Source of the DNA: Oreohelix idahoensis
Taxonomy: Eukaryota > Mollusca > Gastropoda > Stylommatophora > Oreohelicidae
Length of the DNA: 64,000 bases
Assembly (NCBI GenBank): GCA_024509875.1
Contig: JAMPIV010021226.1
Span: forward strand, 1 to 64,000
Direction of reading: 5' to 3'
The position numbers were made by a program, and so were the translations under genes. Shown piece after piece: positions 35,843-48,012 of this stretch. The first letter of the stretch is position 1. The number at the start of each line of letters is the position of its first letter. Under the pieces are notes generated by a model. That model saw nothing but the letters and a program-made list of their open reading frames with translations. It was not told the DNA's origin and ran no database searches.

Positions 35843-38800
35843 AAAATTCCATGGAACAAACCTCTAGGTGTTGAAAAAGCCGTGAGAGGTTTGGCGCGTT
35901 CAGATAAAGGAACTTGCCAATATCCTTTAGACAAATCAAGTTTAGTGAAAAAATGAGATTTGGAGAGTCGAGTAAGTAGCTCTTCCAGTAAAGGCATAGG
36001 TTCGGCATCGAACTTCGTTACTTGATTCAATTTTCGATAGTCAACGCAAAGACGTATGTTATTGTCTTTTTTACGCACAATAACCATCGGCGAAGAATAT
36101 GCAGAGGTGGATGGTTCGATTATTTTCAAATCTATCATCTCATCCAACTCTTTCTCGACCTGTGCTTGAAAATGTATAGGTATAGGATAAGGTCTAACCC
36201 TAATAGGAGTATGGTCAGTTAGAACAATGTCATGTTGAATGACATTCGTTTGTCCAGGGATGTCAGTGAGTACATCCTGAAATGTTTGCAACATAGTTGA
36301 AACTTGTCGCTGTTCTCCTAGAGACAAATCAGGAGAGACAGTAACGTTCTTCCATGATTCACTGGAATGAAGTGGGATCATTGGAAGAGGAAGATTTACA
36401 TCTGAAAAACTTGTTTCCTCATCCTGTATCACGGACAGTGATGAGTAATGACCATGTTGTACTGGAGAATTGTCCGTTGCTTGGAAAATGGGTTGCAAAT
36501 AATCCGGACGTTCATGGAATTCAGTAAGCATATTGATGTGGAAGGTTTTATGCTTCCCATCAATATCGACAATATAGTCGACATCGGAAATTTTCGATAT
36601 TATATCGTACGGACCTTTCCAAGAAATAAGTAATCTGTTTTCCCTACAAGGTAGTAATACAAATGCTTTGTCACCAGGACAAAGTTGTCGTAAGCATCTC
36701 TTCTTATTGGCAAATTGCCTTGCCTTCTGTTTCGCAAATTCAGAAGAAGAAGTTGCTAATTTGCATGCTTCGATAATTTTTTGTCTCAACGCGATGACAT
36801 ATTCGTAGGATGACTTTGTGTCATCGTCAATATTGTCAGATGTTATGAGATCGTGAAGCAACGACATAGGGCCACGCGGACGCGCGCCAAAGACGAGTTC
36901 AAAGGGAGAAAATCCCGTATGTTCATTGGGTACCTCTCTGTAAGCGAAGAGGGCCGCAGGTAAAACTCTGTCCCAGTCTTGAGGATGATCCTCAGTTATC
37001 TTCCCCAGTAAGTTTTTAAGTGTTCTATTAAGGCGTTCGACCATACCATTAGACATTGGATGGTAGATACTACTTAAAGATCTATCTATCTGCAGGGTAG
37101 ACATTACTTGAGACATGGTATCTGATATTAGTTGGGTGCCATGGTCTGACAATATCTCTCCGGGGAACCCCAGACGAGAAAATATAAGCCAAAGAGCATC
37201 TGCAATATCAGCAGTAGTAATGCTCTTCAGAGGAATAGCCTCTGGCCAACGTGTGCACATATCAACACACGTCAAGATAAACTGATGTCCTCTGGCAGAC
37301 TTGATCTTAAATGGACCAATAATGTCTATGGCCATTTTTTGAAACGGCCGAATAGGAATGTCCGCCGCCTGAATGGGTGCAGCATGCCGTGGACCTTTGG
37401 ATTTAACTTCCTGACATACTTTACAAGATCGACAATAAATACGTATGTCCTTGTTTACCAATGGCCAAAAGAAAGCCGCAAGGACTCTTGACTTAGTACG
37501 GGAAAAACCCATGTGTCCAGCACACTGAGAGTCGTGAGCGTGCTGCAAAATTTTAACTCTCAAATTCTTGGGAACCAGGATTTGAGAATGACTTGACGTA
37601 ATGGAGTCTTGAACCATACGTACAAGTACGCCATTCTTCTTTGTAATCCACGATTTACGACTTGTGTCCTTATTCGGATCACCTTTAGTTGCAAGAATGA
37701 AGAATTTCTTCAGAGTGGGATCATCTTCTTGCTGTTTTATAAACGAGTCACGAGAAATTACCAAGGGATTATCTTGGTTATGCACTTCATTATCTTCAAT
37801 AGATGAAGTTTGAGGCACATTAAGAGCCTGAGCTCTAGTGACTACAGCGTTAGTAATCTGCATGTTTTGCCTTTCCCACGTGGAAATTTGTTGCGGAGTG
37901 CATTCCTTGACTCCATGAATGCGACCGATGATGAGGTCAGCGATCGGATTCGGAAGAAGACATGCGTGTACATCTCCCGTAAAGAAAGGAGTAGCAATCC
38001 TAATGATAGCAGTAGAGTATTTCTCTAATGTGCCGCCAAATGTTACACATTTGACTACTTGTCCAGTGGCACGGGAAGGATCTACGAGTGACTGCCTAAC
38101 ACCAATTGTGGTGCATCCAGAATCAAATAGCACAGAGACTGGATTGTTATTCACTAAACCCTTATGTAAGACAAGAGAACCTCTTCCATCATGCGCGACT
38201 GATGCCGGAAGAGCAGGAAGAGGATGGCCACAGCTTAAAGTAGACACTGTGGTTGGCTCAAATAACGTTTTGCATTGGGGGCACTGAGATGCTCTCCCAA
38301 AATCAAAAGCGGCACATGCCATATTACTAGCATCATTATTATCTTTACTCTGTTTATAGGCTTCATGGGACTCTTGTTGTACAGAGTTTGCCTGAAAATG
38401 TGGTTTATGTCTTTTGTTTTGAGATCTACCTCGGTTATTATCACCTCTGTAGTTATTGTTACCTCTATTGTAACCCCTATTTGGGTTTGAGTCATAGTTC
38501 CCTTGGTTACCATTATCATATTCATTATAATGAGTATCTCTGTAATTATGATCTTGTTGACTCCAAGACGGATAACCCTCATAGTTTCTATAATTACTTC
38601 CTCTACGGAAATTCCTATAATTATGACCACCCCTGTGTCGAGAGCTATCAGGTCGTCTCCAGTTCTTTGAAGAAGAACCCTGAAATGATTGGTTACCTTG
38701 GTTTTGATAACTATTATGGTTACCTTTTTTATCAAATCTGTTTTGAGGTCCCTGAAATCTGTGTGAATAATTGGGATTGTATGGTGTTGCTGAAGCAACT

Positions 38801-39456
38801 GGCATACTCTCCTTAATCTTAGTGTTGCCAAAAGTCACGTCGGGGTGTGCAGTGACATATTGGGAACAATATTCTTCCATTTCTTTTAGAGATTTGGGTT
38901 TACGCTCATGTATAAATTCAAGGAAAGGTTTGTTCACACATGACATAATCTTATCTCTGAGCAACAAATCCATAAGTCCTTCATACGTTTTTTCTGTTTT
39001 GGAAAGCTCAATCCAACGATCAACTGTGAGACGTGCCTTTGCAGTGAATTCTGAGAATTCTACACCCGTCTCAGGTACCATCGTCTTAAATAAAAGGCGA
39101 TAGCCTTCCTCACTTAGCTGATATTTTTTTATCAAAGCCGCCCTAATGACATCATAATTATCCTTATCTGCTTCTCCTACAAGGCATAATCTAGTCAAAG
39201 ATTCACCTTTCAAGTTTTCTGATAATTGATTAGCGTATTGTGATTTATCCACATTATGTGTACGACAAGAACGTTCAAATCTATCCAGCCAGAATGTAAT
39301 ATCGTCACTGGACTGATTGAACGGTGGAACCTTAACCTTGTAAGTAGAAGGTTTACCATTACCACTAGATGCCTGATTAACATTACTCATACTTGTCAAT
39401 CTCAATTTCTCCAACTCAAATTCATGTTCTCTTATTGCTTTTTTTCTCTTCAGCAT
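35824..39456 (-). pseudogene. gag-pol: Element C Gag-protease-integrase-RT (N-terminal part)
   Basis: 1210 codons. Capsid-like region about 40-230 (YKVKVPPFNQSSDDITFWLD). Asn/Arg/Gly/Tyr-rich region to about 370. C-x2-C-x13-C-x-H at 392-411. Protease DSG at 445-447. Integrase HHCC finger about 640-680 (HAHDSQCAGHMG, YCRSCKVC). Integrase triad D711, D771, E807 with DD35E spacing. GPY module (LLISWKGPYDII, KTFHINML). Linker, then RT (MVIVRKKDNNIRLCVDYRKL, FTKLDLSKGYWQVPL, TAFSTPRGLF). It ends out of frame in GILCLSVL where RT homology moves to another frame. The ATG at 39456 is internal, because gag begins near 39929. Confidence 0.95.
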
Positions 39457-39682
39457 CTAATCTTTTTTGTTCAGCCTCCCTGTCTAATCTTTTTTGTTCA
39501 GCTTCCCTGTCTAATCTTTTTTGTTCAGCTTCACTGTCTAATCTTTTTTGTTCAGCCGCAGCTTCTCTTTCTAATTTTTTTTGTTCAGCTTCCCTGTCTA
39601 ATCTTTTTTGTTCAGCTTCACTGTCTAATCTTTTTTGTTCCGCAGCAGCTTCTCTTTCTAATTTTTTTTTGTTCAGCTTCAA
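39422..39682 (-). pseudogene. gag: Element C gag, repeated coiled-coil segment
   Basis: Built almost entirely of 9-residue units EQKRLDREA, EQKRLDSEA and EQKKLEREA with extra AA inserts, about eight copies. The DNA has a matching 27-bp period. The segment is out of frame with the regions on both sides because of length changes in runs of T (plus strand) near 39662-39670 and 39437-39445. The charged heptad-like pattern suggests a coiled coil, perhaps for Gag assembly. Confidence 0.85.
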
Positions 39683-39941
39683 ATCTCCTTTCCTCCACCT
39701 GCATCTGTAATTTCTTTTGTTCAGCAGCAGCCTCAGCTTCTCTTTCTAATCTTTTCTCTTCCGCCATAGCTTTTCTTTCTTCTGCAGCTAATCTTTTCTC
39801 TTCTGCCATAGCTCTTCTCTCTTCTGCAGCTAATGCTTTGTCATATTGAGCAACTGCCCATTGTTCTAATTGTTGACCAGTTTTATCAAGGGCTTTCCCT
39901 TGTATAATGAAGTATTCTAATGTAGACATGGTGTCTAACAA
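39618..39941 (-). pseudogene. gag: Element C gag N-terminus
   Basis: The likely start is the ATG at 39929 (MSTLEYFIIQGKALDKTG) rather than the upstream MLDT start, because MST/MSS begins gag in A and B. Followed by AVAQYDKALAAEERRAMAEE and the beginning of the EQKK repeat. The last residues after about 39672 are out of frame. Confidence 0.88.
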
Positions 39942-41042
39942 TAATACTAATCACCTGAAATAATAATAATACCACAAGTTCTCAATGACTTGATTAATCA
40001 GTATACTATCCCAATATCTGTGGGTCACAAGCCTTTAATAAGGTCTTGTATAATAGTAATAATAATCAGGTACTGGTTTATACCATAATCCAAGTGCAGT
40101 GCACAGGCAATTGTGTCTTATGAAATATACCTATATAAAACATATGTCAACCAACAGAATACATAAAGTACAAATAGGACTGACAATACAAGAACGTTTG
40201 CAGAAATCAAAATAAATCAAATAGGGAAATCAATGAAAATAATCACTGAGTCTGCAAAGAATAACAACACCAATGACGTCACAATATATGAATACAAATT
40301 GTGAATAGAACTGAAAGATAGAAAAGAGTAGACCAACAAATTACAAACAACTCAAAACAAAACTAAAGAACAAAGAAATATTACAAAAATAACAATAATT
40401 ACAGTCTTCACAGCTAACACAAAAGCAACAGTTGTCGCAGCAAATTTTCAATCAAGAAAATTGCACCTATAGAAAACGCCCACAACGGACCCTCTATGAC
40501 GTGGGATATTCTGTTGTGAGGACGCCGCCCAACCTTAAACACAACCCGCTGACATAGAAACTAACATACTATACAAACAAATAACATGTAAACATAAATA
40601 TATATAAATTATGTGTATGATAGTATGTGTTGCAAAATAGGCTCAGTTTTACAGTAATGGCAAAGTTATTTTTATGAACATAAACAAACTGCCACTTTAT
40701 TCAATTAAACATTCTGGCCTTAAATATTAAAGTTCATATATGGAAAACAAGAAGATCCATCGATGAAAATAGGACTTCTTAGTACACAAATACTGTCTTC
40801 CTGTTAACATTGACAAGAATTGATCCAACTGTTCTGTGAAACTCTGTAATGTCTAATGTAAAACTGTCAACAACGCTGGCCTACATACTGCATTCACTTG
40901 ACAGGTCACGTGACGAAGTGTTGACAAAGAGCAAACCAATACTGCAAGTGTGTCGTATCAGCCACAGGAAACGGTCTGGTATCGGTAATCTGTTGACTTC
41001 TGAACTTCTGCGAGGTCAAACCCAGAAAGCTGGTCCACCAGT
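39942..41042 (-). promoter_or_regulatory. Element C leader with primer-binding-site candidate
   Basis: 1.1 kb between the 5' LTR and gag. In sense, two bases after the LTR it reads TGGTGGACCAGC, a candidate primer-binding site. It is similar to the word in element A, but the tRNA is not identified. The plus-strand frame at 40849-41100 is a chance frame reaching into the LTR. Confidence 0.55.
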
Positions 41043-42530
41043 TGATAAAGTTGATAATGTTGGATTTTTATTCCCGTTAATGATATCCACCAAAAGATAG
41101 ATATAAGTGGATGGAAGCAGACATCATCATCATCATCATCAGTTGATAAGATCTCTATGGTGTTGTTTGCTCCACTGTAGTGTATGGAATGTCAACTTGA
41201 CCTACGCAGTGGTGTGTAGACATGGATTGAGTGTACAATGTGCGAATGATGATAAGGGTTCGTGTTGTTGACAAATGTTCTTTTCTCACACTCATGTATG
41301 ACTGGAAGTCATCGACACCAACGACTGTGTACCTTTTCTAAAGTTTAATTGGACGTACACACTCGACAGCACAGATAGTGACAAATCACAGGTTGGCATA
41401 ATACATCATAGTACAGTGGATAAATGGTCTTGCAATGTTATGTTACATGGGCACTCATGTAGATTAATATTATAATGGACTGTCAGTAGCCAAGCCCTCA
41501 GCATCGCCCATACATATAAATCATCTGACTTCACTGACTGAGCACGTCAGCTTATAAACAATATTTCAGATGGCTTCTAAACCTAATCTCGTTTAGCGAC
41601 GATTCTCCCACATAATGTTCAGCACATATATTTTTTCCATATAATAATATTGAACCGCTAATAACGGGTTCTCATGTGTAGCAGTGATCTCTGGACTAAA
41701 CAAGCGATAATACGGGCATCCCCTTTCTCTTCTTGAAAGTCGCTACATGTTTTGGTTCCAAGATGGCTTCACTCGTGAACTGTCACTCACGTTTGGATGC
41801 AGATAATGAATCTGTCCTAAAGTTAGTCATTCATAAAACATTGCATTGCTCTGTAGATTTGATCATGAACAATTGACTGCATTCTACAGAATATAGTGCT
41901 GCTAGGAATCGAAGTCGTTTTCATCGAGTCAAATATATTCTCTTAGACATTCAAATCGTAACTATCGAAAATGGTGGCTTCGATCGAGAGTTCATAAGAG
42001 TGTCTTTGATTACCTTGGTAGAGGAAATATTAAACTGCCATTCCTTGGCAATATGAATAAACACTGGGGTAAAGCATACACGATAGGTCTAGACGACTAT
42101 CACTTTCCCCACAAATACTGAGATCACTTTTTCCCGGCGACAGGCCGACATAGGAAACCACACAGTCCCTATCAGGACGAAGCCAAATCACACCACACTC
42201 TAGCGACACATCCGCCGAATAGCCTTTGACCTCTCTAGAGACAACAGAACATATAGTTCGACTTAGATATGTAAAGATATACAGATATAAGACAGACTCG
42301 TCCTACTCAGACAAACAATACACATAAATTCAGGCCATAGATATTCTGAAGCAAGAACAATCTATTATTACCCAAACAACGAATAAATCGCAGTAAAATG
42401 GATTTATCCGCGGAGTTTGATCGAAGAGATGGCACAACTTTCAAGGGAAGTAACTCAATAATGACTTTCCCTTAAGCACAAAAAATTACCTATGTATAAT
42501 ATTGTAAGATATCAAAGACTGCACGTAACA
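41043..42530 (-). repeat. Element C 5' LTR (1488 bp, right copy)
   Basis: Begins tgataaagttgataatg and ends gcacgtaaca on the plus strand. The (CAT)6 run and a ta/c difference near 41630 account for the 5-bp length difference from the left copy. Confidence 0.95.
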
Positions 42531-42535
42531 GAGGG
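42531..42535. repeat. Target-site duplication GAGGG, right of element C
   Basis: Second copy of the gaggg at 32972-32976; element B coding resumes here. Confidence 0.92.
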
Positions 42536-44834
42536 TAAGGTAGTGAGAGTTTTACGGGACACAGGGTCTTCAACGATAGGCATTAAGCACTCGCTTATCG
42601 AGCCCTCTGCTTTTACAGGCAAATCAGTTAAGTGTGTCACATTTGGTGGGAATATAGAAACTTTCCCTGTGGCACGAGTATACATTGATACTCCTTTTTA
42701 CACAGGCACTGTCTATGCCTGCGGCTTGAGAGCACCCATAACTGAAATTATAATAGGAAACATACCAGGAGTTAAAGATTGCACTCCTGAGGAGATTGCA
42801 ATGTGGGTTGAATCTCACCCACAGGTGGCAAATGCTGTTGTAACGAGAGCACAACAGTTAGCTACGGATATGGCTACACCACCTCTTCCTATAATAGATA
42901 CAATTATGTCTCAAGTTGGCACTGTTTCATCTTCTGTTTTTGCAGAAAAACAGAAGAGTGACCCAACTTTACAAGGATTGTTTAGCCGAACAGAACAAAA
43001 AACTATTAAATACACAAGAGGGGCTAAACAATTGTTCAAGATAAAGAAATCAATACTCACTAGATATTATGATGATGGCAAAACAATTATACATCAAGTG
43101 ATAGTACCTAAAGAATACAGACCATTGGTCCTACAAACAGGTCATGACTCCCCTATGGCAGGGCATATGGGGATCAAAAGAACATTGTTTCGTGTTACGT
43201 CACAATTTTATTGGCCTGGGGTTAATAAGGATACAAAGTTATACTGCAAATCATGTACAACATGCCAAGGTATAGCACGTAAGGGCAGGTTCCATACGGC
43301 ACCCTTACAGATTACGGACGTGCCTGAGAGACCTTTCAAAAAGATAGCAGTAGATATAGTGGGTCCGTTATCAATTGTTTCAAATAATGGATTTCGTTAT
43401 ATTTTAACTTGCGTAGATCTTTGCACGCGTTGGCCAGAGGCCATACCGTTGAAAACCATCACAACTGCATCTGTGTCTGATGCATTATTTTCGATATTTT
43501 GTCGAATCGGTTTTCCGGAAGAGATTTTGTCAGATCAAGGATCACAATTTACTTCCAACATTATGAGGGATTTAGAATCCATGCTATTTGTTCACCACTC
43601 GTTTTGTAGTGCGTATAGGCCTCAGTCAAACGGTGTGTGCGAGCGCTACAATAGCACTCTAAAACAGATGTTATCTAAGATAACTGAAGAATGCCCTCGT
43701 GAATGGGATCGGCTTCTGCCGGCGGCCCTCTTCGCTTTTCGTGAAGTGCCCCACGAGAGCACGGGGTGGTCTCCGTTCGAATTGGTTTATGGTTCGAATC
43801 CGCGCGGACCAATGATGATACTCAAAGATTTGTTGATTGGAGCGTCAATTGATACAGCCACTCGAAACAGCTACGAGTTAGTGATTGATCTCCGACAACG
43901 AATCATCGATGCGTGCACTTATGCATCCCAGAGTATAAAATCAGCCACTCAACGATCACGATTATTACATAATCAAAAGAGAATATTAAGATCATTTAAA
44001 CCAGGGGAAAAAGTTTGGTTGTTGCTACCTCATAACGATAACAAATTACTGATATCATGGCAAGGTCCATTTGATATTATCAAACAAGTCACAGATGTTG
44101 ACTACTCGGTAAACGTTAGAGGAAAAATCAAAACCTTCCACGTCAACATGCTAAAATTAGCAGTTGAAAGACCACAGGAATTAATTCCTGTCATTAACTC
44201 TATTGATGATTCTTCACATCATACTGCTTCTTTTGCAGTTGTTCATGAAGAAGATACCACTTCGTCTATCCCTTTACAATTTCAACTACCTTCTTTGCAA
44301 TCATCGGAATCTTGGAAAGACGTGACTATTTCTTCTTCACTATCTTCTTCTCAACAAGATCAAGTTCGGGATATTCTCATTTCTTTCAATGATGTTCTCA
44401 CCGACCTTCCAGGTCAGACATCGCTTATATCCCATGATATTACTCTTACTGATTATAAACCTATCAAACTTAGACCCTATCCTATATCTTTACACCACAA
44501 AGATAGGGTAGAGAAAGAGTTAAAGGAGATGATACGTTTAGGTGTGATATCTCCTTCGGAATCACCATATGCATTCCCAATGGTGATTGTTAAAAAGAAG
44601 GATGATTCTTTACGCATTTGTATTGATTTTAGGCGATTGAACAAAATTACAATCACAGACGGTGAGCCTATGCCACTTTTAGATGATCTTTTGTCTGAAT
44701 TATCTAATGCTACTTTCTTTAGCAAACTAGATCTCTCTAAAGGCTACTGGCAAATTCCTCTTGCCGAAAATGCCAAACCTTACACAGCCTTCACAACTCC
44801 TTTTGGGCTCTACCAATGGAATTATATGTGTTTG
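42531..44834 (+). pseudogene. pol: Element B protease-integrase-RT (N-terminal part)
   Basis: The open frame runs 42492-44882, but the first 13 codons are LTR of element C and the last 16 belong to the insert after 44834. Protease: VVRVLRDTGSSTIGIKHS with DTG. Integrase: HHCC finger (HDSPMAGHMG, YCKSCTTC), triad D at 43353, D at 43533 and E at 43641 (DD35E). GPF module (LLISWQGPFDII, KTFHVNML). Linker, then RT (MVIVKKKDDSLRICIDFRRL, FSKLDLSKGYWQIPL, TAFTTPFGLYQWNYMC). RT homology ends just before the FG-NAPATF motif, so the catalytic YxDD is absent from this segment. This middle part has no internal stop. Confidence 0.93.
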
Positions 44835-47029
44835 AAATGGATGATCAAAAAAGAAAAAAATATGACTGGAAAGATTGCGTGAGACTGGAAAGGCTAAGGA
44901 GACGCAATTGGGGGGGAAACGGAGAAAAGTCACGTTTCCCAAGTTGACATAAAAAGTAAGCAACTCGACAGAAGGGACCATAGATATGTTACGCCACAGT
45001 CATTTATTGGACGCTTTTGCAATACCAAGCCCTTGATTTGAATTCAGCGGCTAAAACGCAGATGTTTGGAATATTACAAAATTTAAAAAGTACTTTTTTC
45101 TTAATATTAATGTTAGGAATATAAAAATTAGCTGGCCAGATGGCCCATTCTGAGCAGTGAACTAATATGGTCTTAATTTTACAAAAGGATAGATAATATT
45201 GAAGATAATGACAAAAGACAGTGTTGTTCACATCAGCGACGAACTGTATTGAATCTAAAAGTGTCGCTAATTGCACAAAAAAAACACGACCTCGGGACGC
45301 AGGTGTTCAAATTTACTTAGTATGGAGGAGAGGGTTTTTGGGTGGTAGCTGTGTCTAAATATAACTTTTAACGACAAAATTTTGGAGGGGAGAGAAAGGT
45401 TGGTTCAAAAATCGAGTACATTTTTGTAGAAACACAAGTAGAGACGGACAGACTAACAGATAACCATCCATACTTGACTGAAGCATGACTGAAATGACTT
45501 TATGGTAGGAAATTTGAATTTAAAATAAACCTAGGCAGTGATTGGCCACAGACAATCATATCATTAGCGCTCAGACGCGAAAGTGGGGCCATTCTTCAAT
45601 AGTTGTTCAGTGATAGACACAGATTTTAAAGTGTGGTGATTTCCATATGAAAGAAAGTGTAATAAATTTAGGGACGCCATACTATAGCCAGCAGCTCAGC
45701 TGAGTTTTGCTAGCAATTCTGTGTTATTTATTCATAATCTGGTAAGATTGAAATTATTTCCTTATATATTTTGAATATTGTTTCATGTTCGAGTGATTTG
45801 ATACTGCCATATCGAAATCTAGCTTTACAAACAAGTAGGGATTTGCTCTAGACCCCCCGCCCAAGTCAGGGTCTAGGGACCAACAATGTACATAAACTCC
45901 AGCCAGAGTTAGGCAAGACAGATCAAGTGTTGAGAATAATGAAACATATTACCTATCCTCTTTTAGGGCAGACAACTAATAAATATTTTTCAGAACCTAT
46001 AGTCTGGGAGGATCTATCTGATGTAAAACCACCATGGTAAATGTGCTGTTTGGTCAGAGAGATCTGACCTGTCTGTATGATGTGGTTGTTGTGTCAGTGT
46101 TGTGTCCAGACGTGGGTAGAGAATAGATTTTGACACATGGCCCATACTTTGATTGCAGAGCTGCGAGTTTCTGTTGTCAACCAAGCAGTGTCTATTCAGT
46201 TGGTGACTTACTCGAGTGTATCTGTGCAGTACTTGTGACAGAGACCACCATTATTGCCCGCCAGCACGGAGAGGTGGGATCATCAGTTTTCAGCACCAGA
46301 GCTGCAACGACAAGATGAGTGAGCCTCTGGTCTGCTGGACATTCACCAAAGCCCTTTAGTTACTAATAACCCCATAAAAATTCCCACCATTTTCTGGACA
46401 CTGTGTAGTCAATATAGACAGGTGTGATTAGGCCACCCCAACAGCACAAACATTAACTATCCTCCCAAGTAGATGACTACTAGAACATTTTAATAAAACT
46501 AACTAGTATAGTACATATATATGTACACTATTGCATTTATGATATAATATTCCATGCATTTCTTTTATAATCTCTAAATCCTTTTAAGTTCTGGTCAACC
46601 TAAAAAATTGATCCAGAACAAAATAAATGTAATTCTATCAAAAAATTTTACACACGTGAGTTAGTTCAGTGTATTTTAACATTTATTAATATTATTAGTC
46701 TTGTTAAATATCTGTGGGTATATCTATAACCTATTACACCACACTACATAGCATAACCCTAGACACTTTACGTAGCCACATTCATTAAAAAAAAAAAAAA
46801 AATTAAGTGTGAGGTCGTAGTGGTAGCAAGAAAGGCCTTCTGACAATTCTCAACTACATTTTATCTCAGGAGCCTTCACAGCTGGCCTCACATTACATGT
46901 AATATCACCACATACTAGCCATCAAGCGTACTAAGTTGGTAAACGGATGATTGCAAGTAAACTACAGCATAATATTGCCTTCTTGACCATTATTAATGTG
47001 TATTGCGCCTAGCGTAAATAGTTAGTATG
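44835..47029. other. About 2.2 kb of unrelated DNA replacing the RT core of element B
   Basis: No homology to the elements here and no long coding frame. I found no convincing terminal repeats or target duplication, so the insert type is unknown. It carries an inverted-repeat word pair near 45850 (ctctagaccc / gggtctaggg) and an A run at 46788-46801. Relative to A and C, roughly 45 residues of RT, including the YxDD box, are missing or unrecognisable at its right end, so it is a replacement rather than a simple insertion. Confidence 0.6.
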
Positions 47030-47833
47030 CATGTTTGACATGTGCATCTTGCTATTTCATGACTCGTGGGAAGACCATATTGATGGTTTAACTTCCATAA
47101 ATATGGTTTGACTGTGAACCTTCAGGAAATTGGTTGTCAGGAAATTTCTTTTCTTGGTCACCGAATAGGTAACCACAAACTGTATCCTGACGACAATACA
47201 GTCAAAAGAATTCTTGAGATTTCTACCCCGTCTACTAAGAAACAAGTTAGAAGCCTTTTAGGCCTAATAAACTATTACCATAAGTTCATCCCGCATTTCG
47301 CACAACTATCTACACCTTTGTCCGCACTGTTGACCAAAGGTAGTCCAAATAAGGTACGTTGGGACAAAGATTGCGAAAGCGCTTTGGTAACAATTAAGAA
47401 ATTATTTAGCAATGCACCTATTTTGTTATTACCGAATATACGTATTCCATTCATACTCCAATCAGATGTCTCGAGTTACTCCATGGGTGGTTGTTTGCTG
47501 CAATGTTACAAGGAAACACTCCATCCATGTTTCTATGTGTCGAGGAAACTGACTCCAGCTGAACAGAAGTATGCGACAGGTGAACGTGAGCTCCTGTCTA
47601 TGGTCTGGTGCCTGGAGAAGCTGTCAAGATATCTCATCGGCACGCACTTTTACATTATGACAGACCATAGTCCTCTTACTTACATAACAGCTAGAACAAT
47701 GCGTAACGCTAGAATACACAGATGGTATTTGTTAATTCAAGAATTTTCATTTACGATTCTGCCTATTGCTGGCTCAGACAATAACTTGGCAGATCTTTTA
47801 TCGCGCAACGTCTTTGAGAAGAAATTGAATTAA
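47030..47833 (+). pseudogene. pol: Element B RT C-terminus and RNase H
   Basis: Recognisable again from about 47046 (LLFHDSWEDHIDGL), with a small deletion and a frameshift near 47090, then the open frame from 47108: QEISFLGHRIGNHKLYPDD, RSLLGLINYYHKFIPHFAQ, LQSDVSSYSMGGCLLQ (where A and C have RTDAS/LRSDAS), TGERELLSMVWCLEKLSRYL, TDHSPLTYI and NNLADLLSRNV. It stops about eight codons after the last RNase H motif. Confidence 0.9.
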
Positions 47834-47995
47834 CTCTTTAGTCACCATGTTGACAAGTGCTATTATTAATGTTATAAAATTTAATGTGTCTACTTAATGA
47901 TTATCATACTTATAAGTAGGTAGTACTAATATTGATATGTTTGGGAGACGGGCGTCTTCTCCATCACTATCATCCGTGCCACAAGTGTCACGTTT

Positions 47996-48012
47996 GGAAG
48001 TGAGGGGGATGA
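47996..48012 (+). promoter_or_regulatory. Element B polypurine tract
   Basis: ggaagtgagggggatga directly before the 3' LTR start TGTTGAGG. Confidence 0.75.

Larger units (their letters stand above)
32977..42530 (-). mobile_element. Element C: complete Gmr1-like Ty3/gypsy retrotransposon inserted in element B (9.55 kb)
   Basis: Minus strand. In sense order: 5' LTR 42530-41043, leader to 39930, gag-protease-integrase-RT-RNase H 39929-34943, 3' untranslated region, 3' LTR 34459-32977. The LTRs begin TG and end CA, and GAGGG is duplicated. By eye the LTRs differ by one CAT unit and a small T-run indel; I saw no clear substitution in the stretches I compared. Three coding breaks, all 1-nt type: two in gag homopolymers (near 39670 and 39440) and one in RT near 35847. 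It is the least decayed and the youngest insertion of the group here. Confidence 0.95.

Noticed and set aside
39256..39849. 197-codon Phe/Ser/Cys-rich frame on the plus strand
   Set aside because: It is the antisense of element C gag's EQKRL repeat.
40849..41100. Small gene upstream of element C on the plus strand
   Set aside because: It spans the leader and LTR junction of element C in antisense, and its end is repeated in the other LTR.
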